Positions 45,509-58,161 of a DNA stretch of 64,000 nt are shown piece after piece. Origin of the DNA: Sphingomonas yantingensis (GTDB lineage Bacteria > Pseudomonadota > Alphaproteobacteria > Sphingomonadales > Sphingomonadaceae); the NCBI RefSeq assembly GCF_014199325.1, contig NZ_JACIJJ010000001.1, positions 62,001 through 126,000 of the forward strand, in the 5' to 3' direction. The notes beneath the pieces were generated by a model. The model saw only the letters and a program-made list of their open reading frames with translations, had not been told where the DNA came from and searched no databases. Each line of letters begins with the position of its first letter. Positions within the stretch are counted from its first letter, which is position 1. Position numbers and translations under genes: made by a program.

Positions 45509-48184
45509 TCACCCGCTGTTCCTCAGCGCCGTCGCGATCGCGTTGATCGACAGGAGGATGCCCTCGCCGATCCGCGCATCGCTCTCGCCCGCGCGGTGGC
45601 GCTTCAGAAGTTCGATCTGGAGGAGGTTGAGCGGCTCGATATAGGGGAGGCGCAGCCGGATCGACGCTTCCAGCGCCGGGCTCTTTTCCAGAAGCCGCGT
45701 CTGGCGGGTGATCGTCAGCAGCCCGTCATGCGTCGCCTGCCAGCCGTCCCGGATGCGCCCGAAGATCGCCTCGCGCTGGCCGGCATCCTCGACCAATTGG
45801 GCGTACCGCGCAGCGATGCCCATGTCGGACTTGGCGAGCACCATCTCCATGTTGGCGAGCATCGCCGAGAAAAAGGGCCAGCCCGCCGCCATCTCGCGCA
45901 ACAGGCCTTTGTCCGCGAAACTCTCGATCGCGGCGCCGACGCCGTACCAGCCGGGCAGCATCACACGCGCCTGTGCCCAGCTGAACACCCAGGGGATGGC
46001 GCGCAGATCCTCGATCGCGTCCGACTTCTTGCGGCTGGCGGGGCGCGAGCCGATCTTGAGGCCGGAGATTTCGGCGATCGGCGTCATCTGGCGAAAGAAT
46101 TGCCGGAAGCCGTCGGTGCCGTAGACGAGGTCGCGATAGGCCCGGAACGCGGTCGCCGAGAGTTCGTCCATCGCCGCCCCGAACCGCGCGGCATCGTCCG
46201 CCGACAGCCGCTCGGGCTCGAGGCTGGCGAGCAGCGTCGCCGAGGTCACCGCCTCGAGGTTCGCCATCGCGCTGGCCCGCGTGCCGTATTTGGCGGCAAT
46301 CACCTCGCCCTGTTCGGTGATGCGGATGCGGCCCTGGACGGCGCCCGGCGGTTGCGCCTGGATCGCGGAAAAGGACGAGCCGCCGCCGCGCCCCACCGAG
46401 CCGCCGCGGCCGTGGAACAGCTGCATCCCCACGCCCGCCGCCTCGAACACCGGCGCCAGCGCCGCCGACCCGCGCGACAATTGCCAGGTGGAGGTGAGGT
46501 AGCCGCCGTCCTTGTTCGAATCGGAATAGCCGATCATCACTTCCTGATGCCCGCGTGCGGTCGCGGTCGCGGCAATCTCCGGCAGCGACAGATAGTCGCG
46601 CATGATGTCGGCCCCCGCCTCAAGATCGGCGACGGTCTCGAACAGCGGTACGACCATCAGGTGCGACGTCGGCGTGTCGCCGGGCACCCAGAGCCCGGCT
46701 TCCTTGAGCATCAAGTGGACTTCCAGCAGGTCGCTGACCGACTGCGCCATCGAGATGACATGCTGGGTGATGCATTGCCGGCCATAGCGCGCATGCGCGG
46801 CGGCGGCGGCGTGGAGGATCGCGAGCTCGCCCGCCGTCTCCTCCGAATAATCGGCATAGGGGCTGGTCAGCGGGCGGGGGCTCGCCAGTTCGCGGCGAAG
46901 GAGCGCGACGCGCGCGTTCTCGTCCAGCGACAGGTAATCGCCCTCGACCCCCGCCGCCTTGAGCAGTTCGGCGACGACGCGCTCGTGCACCGCCGAGTTC
47001 TGACGCAGGTCGAGCGTGGCGAGGTGGAAGCCGAAGATCTCGACCGCGCGGATCAGCCGACCGAGCGCGCCGCCGGTCGCCAGTGTCCCTTCGCCCGCCG
47101 CCGACAGGCTGCGCGCGACGGCGACGAGGTCGTCGCGAAGCTCGCCCGGTCCGGCATAGGCCTCACCCGTCAGCGGGCCGGGGCGCGGCGCGGGCTTGCC
47201 CACGAGCGCGCGGTGCGTGGCGGCGAGGCGTGCGTAGATGCCAGACAGCGCGCGGCGATAGGGTTCGTCCGCCCGGCTGGCGGCATCGTCGCCGCTCGCC
47301 TCGGCCAGCCTGCCCACATCGCCGTTCACATGCGTGATCTCGGTCGAGATGGACAGTTCGGCGCCCAGCGCATGGACCGCGTCCATGTAATGAACGAGCG
47401 CCGCCTCCGCCGCCTTGCCGAGCGCGAGCGTCAGCGACTCGGCGGTGACATAGGGGTTGCCGTCGCGATCGCCGCCGATCCAACTGCCGCAGCGCAGGAA
47501 CGCGGGCAGCCGCTCGCCCATCGCCCGGTCCCAGCGCGCGTAGAGCGCGGGTAGCGCCGGCAGGAATACGTCGCGAAGGTAGGAAAGCGCCGTCTCCACC
47601 TCGTCGGCGACGTACAGCCGCTCGCGCCGCAACACGCGCGTCTGCCAGAGAAGCGCGATCTGGCGCACCAGCGCCTCGTCGATGCGGTCGCCGTCGGGCG
47701 TCTCCTCCAGTTCGCGATCCTTGAGCGCGAGCAGGTCGGCGATCCGGTTGCGGTGATCGATCATCGACTTGCGCCGCACCTCTGTCGGGTGGGCGGTGAG
47801 GACCGGGACGATCAGCGCATGATCGAGCAGGCCGATTACCGCCTGTCGGTCGATGCCGTGTTCGGCGAGGCGCGCGAGCGCATGGGCGACATCGGCCCCC
47901 TCCTCCCGCGCGACGCCCTGCCGGTCCTCGGCCAGGTTGGCGAGCATCGAGAACAGCATGAACCCGCGGACGAAATCGAGCGTCTCGTCGAGCGTCAGGC
48001 GATCGAGGCCGGGGTCGATCGCGTCGGCGCCCGCGACGCCGCGATGGCGGTCGACTGAGGTCGAGCGGATATACTCGATCCGCTTGAACAGCGCCTCGCC
48101 GCCATAGGCGCGGATGACGTCGCCCAGCATGCGGCCGAGCAGGCGGATGTCGGGATTGTTCGCGATCGGGGGAAGCGTGGCCAT
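45509..48184 (-). CDS. ppc: phosphoenolpyruvate carboxylase
   Basis: An 891-residue PEPC making oxaloacetate from PEP and bicarbonate. VLTAHPTEVRRKS holds the catalytic His, CGSWIGGDRDGNPYVT and MIGYSDSNKDGGYLTS are signature blocks, FHGRGGSVGRGGG is the mobile loop, and the protein ends in the allosteric TALRNSG. Length is normal for the family. I start at the ATG giving MATLPPIANNPD; a GTG five codons upstream is possible. Confidence 0.95.
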   Translation of the reverse strand: MATLPPIANNPDIRLLGRMLGDVIRAYGGEALFKRIEYIRSTSVDRHRGVAGADAIDPGLDRLTLDETLDFVRGFMLFSMLANLAEDRQGVAREEGADVAHALARLAEHGIDRQAVIGLLDHALIVPVLTAHPTEVRRKSMIDHRNRIADLLALKDRELEETPDGDRIDEALVRQIALLWQTRVLRRERLYVADEVETALSYLRDVFLPALPALYARWDRAMGERLPAFLRCGSWIGGDRDGNPYVTAESLTLALGKAAEAALVHYMDAVHALGAELSISTEITHVNGDVGRLAEASGDDAASRADEPYRRALSGIYARLAATHRALVGKPAPRPGPLTGEAYAGPGELRDDLVAVARSLSAAGEGTLATGGALGRLIRAVEIFGFHLATLDLRQNSAVHERVVAELLKAAGVEGDYLSLDENARVALLRRELASPRPLTSPYADYSEETAGELAILHAAAAAHARYGRQCITQHVISMAQSVSDLLEVHLMLKEAGLWVPGDTPTSHLMVVPLFETVADLEAGADIMRDYLSLPEIAATATARGHQEVMIGYSDSNKDGGYLTSTWQLSRGSAALAPVFEAAGVGMQLFHGRGGSVGRGGGSSFSAIQAQPPGAVQGRIRITEQGEVIAAKYGTRASAMANLEAVTSATLLASLEPERLSADDAARFGAAMDELSATAFRAYRDLVYGTDGFRQFFRQMTPIAEISGLKIGSRPASRKKSDAIEDLRAIPWVFSWAQARVMLPGWYGVGAAIESFADKGLLREMAAGWPFFSAMLANMEMVLAKSDMGIAARYAQLVEDAGQREAIFGRIRDGWQATHDGLLTITRQTRLLEKSPALEASIRLRLPYIEPLNLLQIELLKRHRAGESDARIGEGILLSINAIATALRNSG

Positions 48185-48258
48185 GAACGCTTGCTGCACC
48201 GCAGCGGTGGCCGGGTCAACGCATCAATACGAATGCGCAGGCCCGATTTCGCGCAATC

Positions 48259-48669
48259 TTAGTTGCGCGAGACGAGGTTCATGATGACGCGGGCGGTCCC
48301 GCGGCCGACGATGCCGAGCTCGGCGGCGGCCGCCTTCGACAGGTCGATAACGCGCTTGCCGGAGAAGGGGCCGCGGTCGTTGATACGGACGATGACACTG
48401 TTGCCGGTCAGCGCGTCGGTCACGCGGACGAGGCTGCCGAAGGGAAGCGTGCGGTGTGCGGCGGTCAGCGTGGTCGGATCGCACTTCTCGCCGCTGGCAG
48501 TGCGCGCACCGGCGATTTCGCGGCCGAAGAAACTGGCAAGGCCTTCGCCCACCTTCTCGATCACCGAAGGGGTCTCGGTCGCGGCCGGCGTCTCCTCTGC
48601 CCAGGCGGGCGTGGCGACGAACAGGGCGATTCCGGAACCGAGCGCGGCGATCGAGAGTTTCAACGACAC
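48259..48669 (-). CDS. RlpA-like double-psi beta-barrel protein
   Basis: A 136-residue secreted protein. The GTG start (GGGGGA 6 bases upstream) gives a signal peptide [22 protein letters not shown]. The barrel has [34 protein letters not shown] and [24 protein letters not shown], with the conserved His and Asp of RlpA. RlpA proteins cleave denuded peptidoglycan at the septum; there is no SPOR domain here, so septal targeting by that route is missing. Confidence 0.88.
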   Translation of the reverse strand: MSLKLSIAALGSGIALFVATPAWAEETPAATETPSVIEKVGEGLASFFGREIAGARTASGEKCDPTTLTAAHRTLPFGSLVRVTDALTGNSVIVRINDRGPFSGKRVIDLSKAAAAELGIVGRGTARVIMNLVSRN

Positions 48670-48807
48670 ATGCGGTCCCCCACGGCACCCGCGACACTGG
48701 GCGGGCGTCGATTGACTAGCATGACGCCGCGATGACTGCCTGAACGACCAACTCGTTTCGCCGCCGGAATCCAACCGGCGAGCCGAAAACTGTAAGGTGG
48801 CGTTAAG

Positions 48808-48822
48808 GTTCGGACGGTGTTT
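48808..48822 (+). promoter_or_regulatory. LexA-box-like sequence before dinB
   Basis: GTTC-N7-GTTT differs by one base from the alphaproteobacterial SOS box GTTC-N7-GTTC and lies 43 bases before the dinB start. The single mismatch makes it only a candidate. It sits in the 196-base divergent gap between the RlpA-like gene and dinB. Confidence 0.35.
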
Positions 48823-48865
48823 CGCCTCTCCCGCATCGCAAACCGACTGGCTAGAACGGGGCCAC

Positions 48866-49939
48866 GTGACTGCCGAGTCCCCGCCCGTCCGCAAGATCAT
48901 CCATGTCGACATGGACGCCTTCTACGCGTCGGTCGAACAACGCGACGCGCCTGAACTGCGCGGCAAGCCCGTGGCGGTAGGCCATGGCGAGTCGCGCGGC
49001 GTCGTCGCGGCGGCGAGCTACGAGGCGCGGGCGTTCGGGGTGAAGTCGGCGCTGCCATCGGTCACGGCGAAGCGGCGCTGTCCCGACCTCATCTTCGTGC
49101 CGCCGCGGTTCGACGTCTATCGCGCGGTCAGCCAGCAGATCCACGGCGTCTTCGCCGAGTTCACCGACCTCATCCAGCCGCTCTCATTGGACGAGGCGTA
49201 TCTCGACGTGACCGCGGACCGGCGCGGGCTCGGCACCGCCTGGGCGACGGCCAAGGCGATCCGCGCGCGCATCGCCGAGGAGACCGGCCTCACCGCATCG
49301 GCGGGCATTTCGTACAACAAGTTCCTCGCCAAGCTCGCCTCCGACCAGAAGAAGCCCAACGGCCAGTTCGCGGTGACGCCCGAGATGGGGCCGGCCTGGG
49401 TCGCGTCGCTGCCGGTCGAGCGGTTTCACGGGGTCGGCCCGGTGACGGCGGCAAAGATGCGGCGGCTTGGGATCGAGAGCGGTGCCGACCTCGCCGCCAA
49501 GTCGCTCGCCTTTCTTGCCGAGCATTTCGGCAGTTCGGCCGAATGGTATCACGGCATCGCGCGCGGCATCGATCACCGCCCGGTCGAGCCCAATCGCGTG
49601 CGCAAGTCGTCGGGCTCCGAGACGACCTTCGCCCGCGACCTGACCGATCCGGCGGAGATCGAGGCGGCGGTGGCGGGGCAGGCGGACGAAGTCTGGGACT
49701 GGTGCGTCTCGCGCGGCCGCTATGGCCGAACGGTGACGGTGAAGGCGAAGTACGCCGATTTCCGCCAGGTGACGCGCAGCCGCAGCACCCCCGCGCCGGT
49801 CCGCGATCGCGAGCAACTGCACGCCACCGCCCGCGCGCTGATCGCGACGCTCTATCCGCTCGACCGGGGCCTGCGCCTCGTCGGCGTTACCGTGTCGGGA
49901 TTTCCGCCCGAAGATCAGGCGCCATCACTGTTCGACTAA
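48866..49939 (+). CDS. dinB: DNA polymerase IV
   Basis: A 357-residue Y-family translesion polymerase. [18 protein letters not shown] holds the first catalytic Asp, and [11 protein letters not shown] the second acidic pair. [23 protein letters not shown] and the helix-hairpin-helix [17 protein letters not shown] follow, then the little-finger domain. The C-terminal QAPSLFD resembles a beta-clamp-binding tail. I take the GTG at 48866, preceded by ACGGGG; the frame is open upstream. Confidence 0.93.
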   Translation: MTAESPPVRKIIHVDMDAFYASVEQRDAPELRGKPVAVGHGESRGVVAAASYEARAFGVKSALPSVTAKRRCPDLIFVPPRFDVYRAVSQQIHGVFAEFTDLIQPLSLDEAYLDVTADRRGLGTAWATAKAIRARIAEETGLTASAGISYNKFLAKLASDQKKPNGQFAVTPEMGPAWVASLPVERFHGVGPVTAAKMRRLGIESGADLAAKSLAFLAEHFGSSAEWYHGIARGIDHRPVEPNRVRKSSGSETTFARDLTDPAEIEAAVAGQADEVWDWCVSRGRYGRTVTVKAKYADFRQVTRSRSTPAPVRDREQLHATARALIATLYPLDRGLRLVGVTVSGFPPEDQAPSLFD

Positions 49940-49978
49940 ACCGGCTTGTCGCCGCGCGGCCGATCTGCGAAATCAGAT

Positions 49979-49989
49979 TTGTCAGACAA
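49979..49989. promoter_or_regulatory. GTCAGAC operator-like palindrome 1
   Basis: TTGTCAGACAA is palindromic around its central A and matches the FadR/GntR-type pattern TNGTNNNACNA. It lies 30 bases before the sugar dehydrogenase start. The GTCAGAC core recurs before the next two genes. Confidence 0.6.
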
Positions 49990-50018
49990 GCCGCTTCAGC
50001 GGCATCGGGAGAGTGACG

Positions 50019-50939
50019 TTGAGCCATGCCATCGCGATCGTGGGCCTCGGGAAGATCGCGCGCGACCAGCATCTGCCGACGCTCGCTGCCAGCGACCGAC
50101 TGCACCTTGCCGGCATCGTCAGCGGCCATGCGCGGGACGAGGGCGCGCCGGTCGCCGCAACGATCACCGAGTTGAAGCGCCAAGTCCCCGAACTTGCCGC
50201 CGTGTCGCTCTGCACCCCGCCGATGGCGCGCACCGCGCTGATCAAGGAGGCGCTCGCTCTCGGTCTCGACGTGATGGTCGAGAAGCCGCCCGCCGCCAGC
50301 GTCAGCGTCGCCGAACGCTATGCCGGCATGGCGCGGGAGGCGGGGCGGGCGCTCTACCTCACCTGGCATTCGCGCGAGGCGAGCGGGGTGGAGCCGGCCG
50401 CACAGTGGCTGTCGGGCAAGACGCTCCGCCGCGTGTCGGTCGCGTGGAAGGAAGACGTGCGCGTCTGGCATCCGGGACAGGAATGGATCTGGGAGCCGGG
50501 AATCGGTGTATTCGATCCGGGCGTGAACGCGCTGTCGATCCTGACCCGGCTGGTCCCCGGCACCGAGCTTCACGGCGCCACCCTCAAATACCCCGCCGAT
50601 CGCGAGGCGCCGATCATGGCCGACCTGACGATGGCGCACGGGGATACCGCGATTGAGGCGGCGTTCAGCTTCGACCAGCGCGGACCGCAGACCTGGTCGA
50701 TGACGCTCGAGACCGACGAAGGCACCGCCGAACTTCGCGAGGGCGGCGGGCGGTTGTTCGTGGACGATGCCGAGGTCGCGGTGCCCGAGGGGACCGAATA
50801 TGGCCGGCTCTATGCCCGCTTCGCCGACATGATCGGCACTGGCGCGATCGATGCCGATCTCTCGCCTTTCCGCCTCGTCGCCGATGCCTTCATGCTCGGG
50901 CGGCACGAGCGGGTCGGTGCGTTCCGCTGGGACGATTGA
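50019..50939 (+). CDS. D-galactose / L-arabinose 1-dehydrogenase (Gfo/Idh/MocA family)
   Basis: A 306-residue NAD(P)-dependent oxidoreductase. IAIVGLGKIARDQHLPTL is the Rossmann loop and VMVEKPPAA holds the EKP motif. KEDVRVWHPGQEWIWEPGIGVFDPGVNALSILT closely resembles the same region of bacterial galactose 1-dehydrogenase, the basis for the call. Such enzymes oxidise galactose and often L-arabinose to the lactone in non-phosphorylative routes. The TTG at 50019 is chosen because GGGAGA lies 6 bases before it; a GTG at 50013 abuts that site. Its neighbours favour arabinose. Confidence 0.85.
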   Translation: MSHAIAIVGLGKIARDQHLPTLAASDRLHLAGIVSGHARDEGAPVAATITELKRQVPELAAVSLCTPPMARTALIKEALALGLDVMVEKPPAASVSVAERYAGMAREAGRALYLTWHSREASGVEPAAQWLSGKTLRRVSVAWKEDVRVWHPGQEWIWEPGIGVFDPGVNALSILTRLVPGTELHGATLKYPADREAPIMADLTMAHGDTAIEAAFSFDQRGPQTWSMTLETDEGTAELREGGGRLFVDDAEVAVPEGTEYGRLYARFADMIGTGAIDADLSPFRLVADAFMLGRHERVGAFRWDD

Positions 50940-50959
50940 CCGCCCTTTTTCCAAACATA

Positions 50960-50970
50960 TAGTCAGACCA
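50960..50970. promoter_or_regulatory. GTCAGAC operator-like site 2
   Basis: TAGTCAGACCA fits TNGTNNNACNA exactly and lies 20 bases before the transporter start. Confidence 0.55.
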
Positions 50971-50990
50971 AGTTTCAGGAAGGATCGCCG

Positions 50991-52310
50991 ATGGCCCTGC
51001 CGCCGAGCCAGCCCGCACCGGGCGCCCACACTTCGCCGGCAGGGGGCAGGGGCGCATCCTACGCCCCCGCGCTGACGCTGCTTGCCAGCCTCTTCTTCAT
51101 GTGGGGCTTCATCACCGTCATCAACAACACGCTGCTGCCGCACCTGAAGAGCGTGTTCGACCTCAACTACACGCAGACGACGTTGATCGAGAGCGTGTGG
51201 TTCATCGCCTATTTCGTCGCCTCGATCCCCTCGGCCAAGCTCATTGAGCGGATCGGCTATCAGAAGTCGCTGGTGACCGGCCTGCTCGTCATGGCGGCGG
51301 GCGCTGCGGGCATGACGCTGGCGGCGAGCCTGCCGTCCTACGGCGTCACGCTAGTCATGCTGTTCGTGATCGCCAGCGGGATCACGCTGCTCCAGGTCGC
51401 GGCCAACCCGTACGTCACCGTCATCGGCCCGCCGGAGACGGGATCGTCGCGCCTCAACCTGGTTCAGGCGTTCAATTCGCTCGGCACGACGCTGGCGCCG
51501 ATCTTCGCGGGCTACCTCATCCTCGGCCGCTCGGTCGGCGGCACGACGCAGGGGCGCGTGCTGACCCCGGCGGAGCGGCTGGCCGATGCGCAGTCGGTGA
51601 TCCTGCCCTATGTCCTCGTCGCGATCGTGCTGGTCGTGCTCGCGGTCGTCATCGCGCGCTTCCCGCTGCCCGCGATCGGCCAGTCGACGCAGCGCGTGAC
51701 GCGCGAGGAGCGCAAGCGTCTGTCGCTCTGGAAGCACCGCAATCTCGTCTTCGGCGTGCCGGCAATCTTCATCTACCTGATCGCCGAGATCGGCGTCGCC
51801 AACCTCTTCATCAACTTCGTCTCCTCGCCCGACATCGCCAACGTGACGCAGGAACAGGCGTCGCATTATCTCGCGCTGCTCTGGGGCGGGATGATGGTCG
51901 GCCGTTTCGCCGGCTCGCTCATCATGCAGAAGATTCCGGCCGAAACCGTGCTCGCCGGCTTCTCGATCGGCGCGTTCGTGGTGATGCTGGGGGCGACGTT
52001 CCTGACCGGGCCGGCGGCGATGTGGTCGCTCATCCTTGTGGGCCTGTTCCACTCGATCATGTTCCCAACGATCTTCTCGCTCGGCATCAAGGGCCTCGGC
52101 CCGCTGACCGAGGAGGGGTCCGGCCTGCTCATCATGGCGATCGCCGGCGGCGCGCTGGTGGTGGTGCAGGGGTGGCTGGCCGACCGCTACGGCCTCCAGA
52201 CCTCGTTTCTACTGACCGTGGTGTGCGAGCTCTATATCCTCTTCTACGCCGTCTGGGGCGCGAAGACGACCAACGCGCTGCCCGAGCCGGAAGTGGTTGC
52301 GGCGGAGTAG
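50991..52310 (+). CDS. FucP-type sugar:proton symporter (MFS)
   Basis: A 439-residue inner-membrane transporter with 12 predicted helices. LASLFFMWGFITVINNTLLPHLKSVFDLNYTQTTLIES is the hallmark N-terminus of the fucose/galactose/glucose (FucP/GluP) family, and QVAANPYVTVIGPPETGSSRLNLVQAFNSLGT its second signature. It probably imports arabinose, galactose or fucose. It carries the same operator-like motif as the genes on both sides. Confidence 0.9.
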   Translation: MALPPSQPAPGAHTSPAGGRGASYAPALTLLASLFFMWGFITVINNTLLPHLKSVFDLNYTQTTLIESVWFIAYFVASIPSAKLIERIGYQKSLVTGLLVMAAGAAGMTLAASLPSYGVTLVMLFVIASGITLLQVAANPYVTVIGPPETGSSRLNLVQAFNSLGTTLAPIFAGYLILGRSVGGTTQGRVLTPAERLADAQSVILPYVLVAIVLVVLAVVIARFPLPAIGQSTQRVTREERKRLSLWKHRNLVFGVPAIFIYLIAEIGVANLFINFVSSPDIANVTQEQASHYLALLWGGMMVGRFAGSLIMQKIPAETVLAGFSIGAFVVMLGATFLTGPAAMWSLILVGLFHSIMFPTIFSLGIKGLGPLTEEGSGLLIMAIAGGALVVVQGWLADRYGLQTSFLLTVVCELYILFYAVWGAKTTNALPEPEVVAAE

Positions 52311-52331
52311 ACAAGCCAGACGCCTCCGAAT

Positions 52332-52342
52332 ATGTCTGACTA
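52332..52342. promoter_or_regulatory. GTCAGAC operator-like site 3
   Basis: ATGTCTGACTA reads TAGTCAGACAT on the other strand, nearly the same as site 2. It lies 52 bases before the GH51 start. Confidence 0.55.
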
Positions 52343-52372
52343 ATGGAGAGGGCGGCGAGACCATCGTCGCCC

Positions 52373-52383
52373 CGGTCAGACGG
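52373..52383. promoter_or_regulatory. GTCAGAC operator-like site 4
   Basis: CGGTCAGACGG keeps the GTCAGAC core but not the outer T/A bases. It lies 11 bases before the GH51 start, overlapping the ribosome-binding site, and 41 bases from site 3 centre to centre. Confidence 0.45.
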
Positions 52384-52394
52384 GAGGATTGCGC

Positions 52395-53954
52395 ATGATC
52401 GGACGGACGGCGAAGCGAATGTTGCTAGGGGCGGTCGCGTTGACGCTCGCGGCGCCGGCCATGGCGCAGGAGCCGGCCAAGCCCACCGAGATCACCGTCC
52501 GCGCCGACACCCCCGGCCCGACCTATGACAAGGCGATCTTCACCCAGTTCGCCGAGCATCTGGGCACCGGCATCTATGGCGGGCTGTGGGTCGGCGAGAA
52601 GTCGAAGATCCCCAATGTCCGCGGCTTCCGTAGCGACGTCGTGGGCGCACTCAAGGACCTCGGCGTGCCGATCATCCGCTGGCCGGGCGGCTGTTTCGCC
52701 GACGAATATCACTGGCGGGAGGGCGTCGGCCCGCGGGCCAAGCGTCCGGTCAAGATCAACACTCATTGGGGCGGCGTGACCGAGCCCAATACCGTCGGCA
52801 CGCACGAGTTCTTCGACCTGGTCGGACAGGTGGGGGCGGAGGCGTACATCTCCGGCAATGTCGGCAATGGCACGCCGCAGGAAATGGCCGAGTGGGTCGA
52901 ATACATGACGGCGCCCGCCGGCAGCCTCGCCGACGAGCGCGCGAGGAACGGCCACAAGGAGCCGTGGAAGCTCCCCTATTTCGGCATCGGCAACGAGCTG
53001 TGGGGCTGCGGCGGCAACATGCGCGCCGAATATGCCGCCGACGTGACGCGCCGCTATGCCACCTTTGTCAAGGCGCCGGCGGGCACCCGCATCCTCAAGA
53101 TCGCGTCGGGCGCCAACAACGACGACTATAACTGGACCGAGGTGATGATCCGCGAGAGCGCGTCGACGATCGATGCGCTCTCGCTCCATTACTACACCGT
53201 CCCCGGCGGCTGGCCGCCGCGCGCCTCCGCCAGCGAGTTCGACGAGGCCGGCTGGGCACAGACGCTGGCCGCCACGTGGAAGATGGACGAGTTCGTCGGC
53301 AAGCACACCGCGATCATGGACAAATACGATCCGCAGAAGCGCATCTGGCTGGCGGTGGACGAATGGGGCACCTGGTATGCGGGCGATCCGGGGACCAATC
53401 CGGGCTTCCTGCGCCAGCAGAACACTTTGCGCGATGCGATGGTGGCCGCAATCAACCTCAACATCTTCGCCAAGCACGCCGACCGGGTGAAGATGACCGC
53501 CATCGCGCAGATGGTGAACGTCCTCCAGGCGATGATCCTGACCGACGGCGCGAAGATGGTGAAGACGCCGACCTATCATGTCTTCCACATGTACAAGCCG
53601 TGGATCGATGCCACCGTGCTGCCGATCGAGCTGAAGGGCGGCTGGTATTCGAAGGACCAGTATGTCGTGCCTGCGGTCAGCGCCTCGGCGATCCGGGGCA
53701 AGGACGGGGTGGTACGCATCGCGCTCGCCAATGCCGATCCGAACCGGCCGAACAGCGTGACCGCGGACCTCGCCGGGGTGCAGGCCTCGGCGGTGACGGG
53801 CACGGTGCTGACCGGCGATGCGATCACCGCGCGCAACGACTTCGACGCGCCGAACCGGGTCGCGCCGCAGGCGTTCACTGGGGCGACCGTCGCGGGCGGC
53901 AAGCTGTCGGTGACGCTGCCGGCCAAGTCGGTGGTGGTGCTCGAACTGCGCTAA
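52395..53954 (+). CDS. secreted GH51 alpha-L-arabinofuranosidase
   Basis: A 519-residue enzyme with a signal peptide cut after AMA (residue 24). The TIM barrel has IIRWPGGCFADEYHWREGVGP, the acid/base E201 in GIGNELWGC, and the nucleophile E323 in AVDEWGTWY; a C-terminal beta-domain follows. It removes arabinofuranosyl groups from plant hemicellulose or pectin, here in the periplasm. GGGAGG lies 7 bases before the ATG, which excludes the TTG two codons upstream. It fits with the transporter and dehydrogenase as one arabinose pathway. Confidence 0.92.
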   Translation: MIGRTAKRMLLGAVALTLAAPAMAQEPAKPTEITVRADTPGPTYDKAIFTQFAEHLGTGIYGGLWVGEKSKIPNVRGFRSDVVGALKDLGVPIIRWPGGCFADEYHWREGVGPRAKRPVKINTHWGGVTEPNTVGTHEFFDLVGQVGAEAYISGNVGNGTPQEMAEWVEYMTAPAGSLADERARNGHKEPWKLPYFGIGNELWGCGGNMRAEYAADVTRRYATFVKAPAGTRILKIASGANNDDYNWTEVMIRESASTIDALSLHYYTVPGGWPPRASASEFDEAGWAQTLAATWKMDEFVGKHTAIMDKYDPQKRIWLAVDEWGTWYAGDPGTNPGFLRQQNTLRDAMVAAINLNIFAKHADRVKMTAIAQMVNVLQAMILTDGAKMVKTPTYHVFHMYKPWIDATVLPIELKGGWYSKDQYVVPAVSASAIRGKDGVVRIALANADPNRPNSVTADLAGVQASAVTGTVLTGDAITARNDFDAPNRVAPQAFTGATVAGGKLSVTLPAKSVVVLELR

Positions 53955-53991
53955 GGTTGCGCATGATGGGCCGGCGGCTAGGGTGGGGTGC

Positions 53992-55626
<1,635 letters not shown>

Positions 55627-55676
55627 AACCGGCCGCGCTGTCACAATCGAGTTTCTCGCCGAGTGTAAGCGAGACA

Positions 55677-55691
55677 ATTGGCTAAACCGAT
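55677..55691. promoter_or_regulatory. OxyR-like half-site pair before katG
   Basis: ATTG-N7-CGAT is a near-palindrome similar to one half of the OxyR pattern ATAG-N7-CTAT. It lies 50 bases before katG. Only one such pair is visible, so this is tentative. Confidence 0.3.
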
Positions 55692-55740
55692 CGCGCCGGA
55701 GCGCGTAGGGGGAAAGCCTGATTCTAGTTGGAGACCCTGA

Positions 55741-57975
<2,235 letters not shown>

Positions 57976-57982
57976 CGAACGG

Positions 57983-58014
57983 GGCGCGGGGATCGCTCCC
58001 CGCGCCGACATTTT
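57983..58014 (+). terminator. intrinsic terminator of katG
   Basis: GGCGCGGGG (57983-57991) and CCCCGCGCC (57998-58006) pair perfectly around a 6-base loop, followed by GACATTTT. Confidence 0.75.
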
Positions 58015-58021
58015 CGATTGC

Positions 58022-58059
58022 GACGACGCCCCCGCGCCCCTCGGTTCGGGGGCGTCGTT
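58022..58059. terminator. second hairpin after katG
   Basis: GACGACGCCCCC (58022-58033) and GGGGGCGTCGTT (58048-58059) pair with one G-T wobble at the outer end around a 14-base loop. It may back up the katG terminator and insulate the riboswitch-controlled unit. Confidence 0.6.
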
Positions 58060-58102
58060 CGTTTGTGACGCGTCATGTCCTGCACTTCGACGCTCGCATC
58101 AG

Positions 58103-58124
58103 GATATAAGCATATCTTTATATC
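58103..58124. promoter_or_regulatory. AT-rich repeated half-sites upstream of the B12-controlled operon
   Basis: GATAT, a 4-base spacer, ATATC, a 3-base spacer and a second ATATC form a palindrome plus direct repeat in otherwise GC-rich DNA. It ends 4 bases before the -35 box. It may bind a regulator of sulfur-amino-acid genes, perhaps ArsR-type, but no regulator gene is nearby. Confidence 0.45.
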
Positions 58125-58128
58125 AGTA

Positions 58129-58157
58129 TTGACAGGCGTTATCCGAGCGTGTTGAAC
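58129..58157 (+). promoter_or_regulatory. promoter of the riboswitch-controlled methionine operon
   Basis: Perfect TTGACA (58129-58134), a 17-base spacer and TTGAAC (58152-58157), a weak -10 box. Transcription would begin a few bases before the conserved riboswitch sequence, as expected. Confidence 0.5.
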
Positions 58158-58161
58158 GGGT

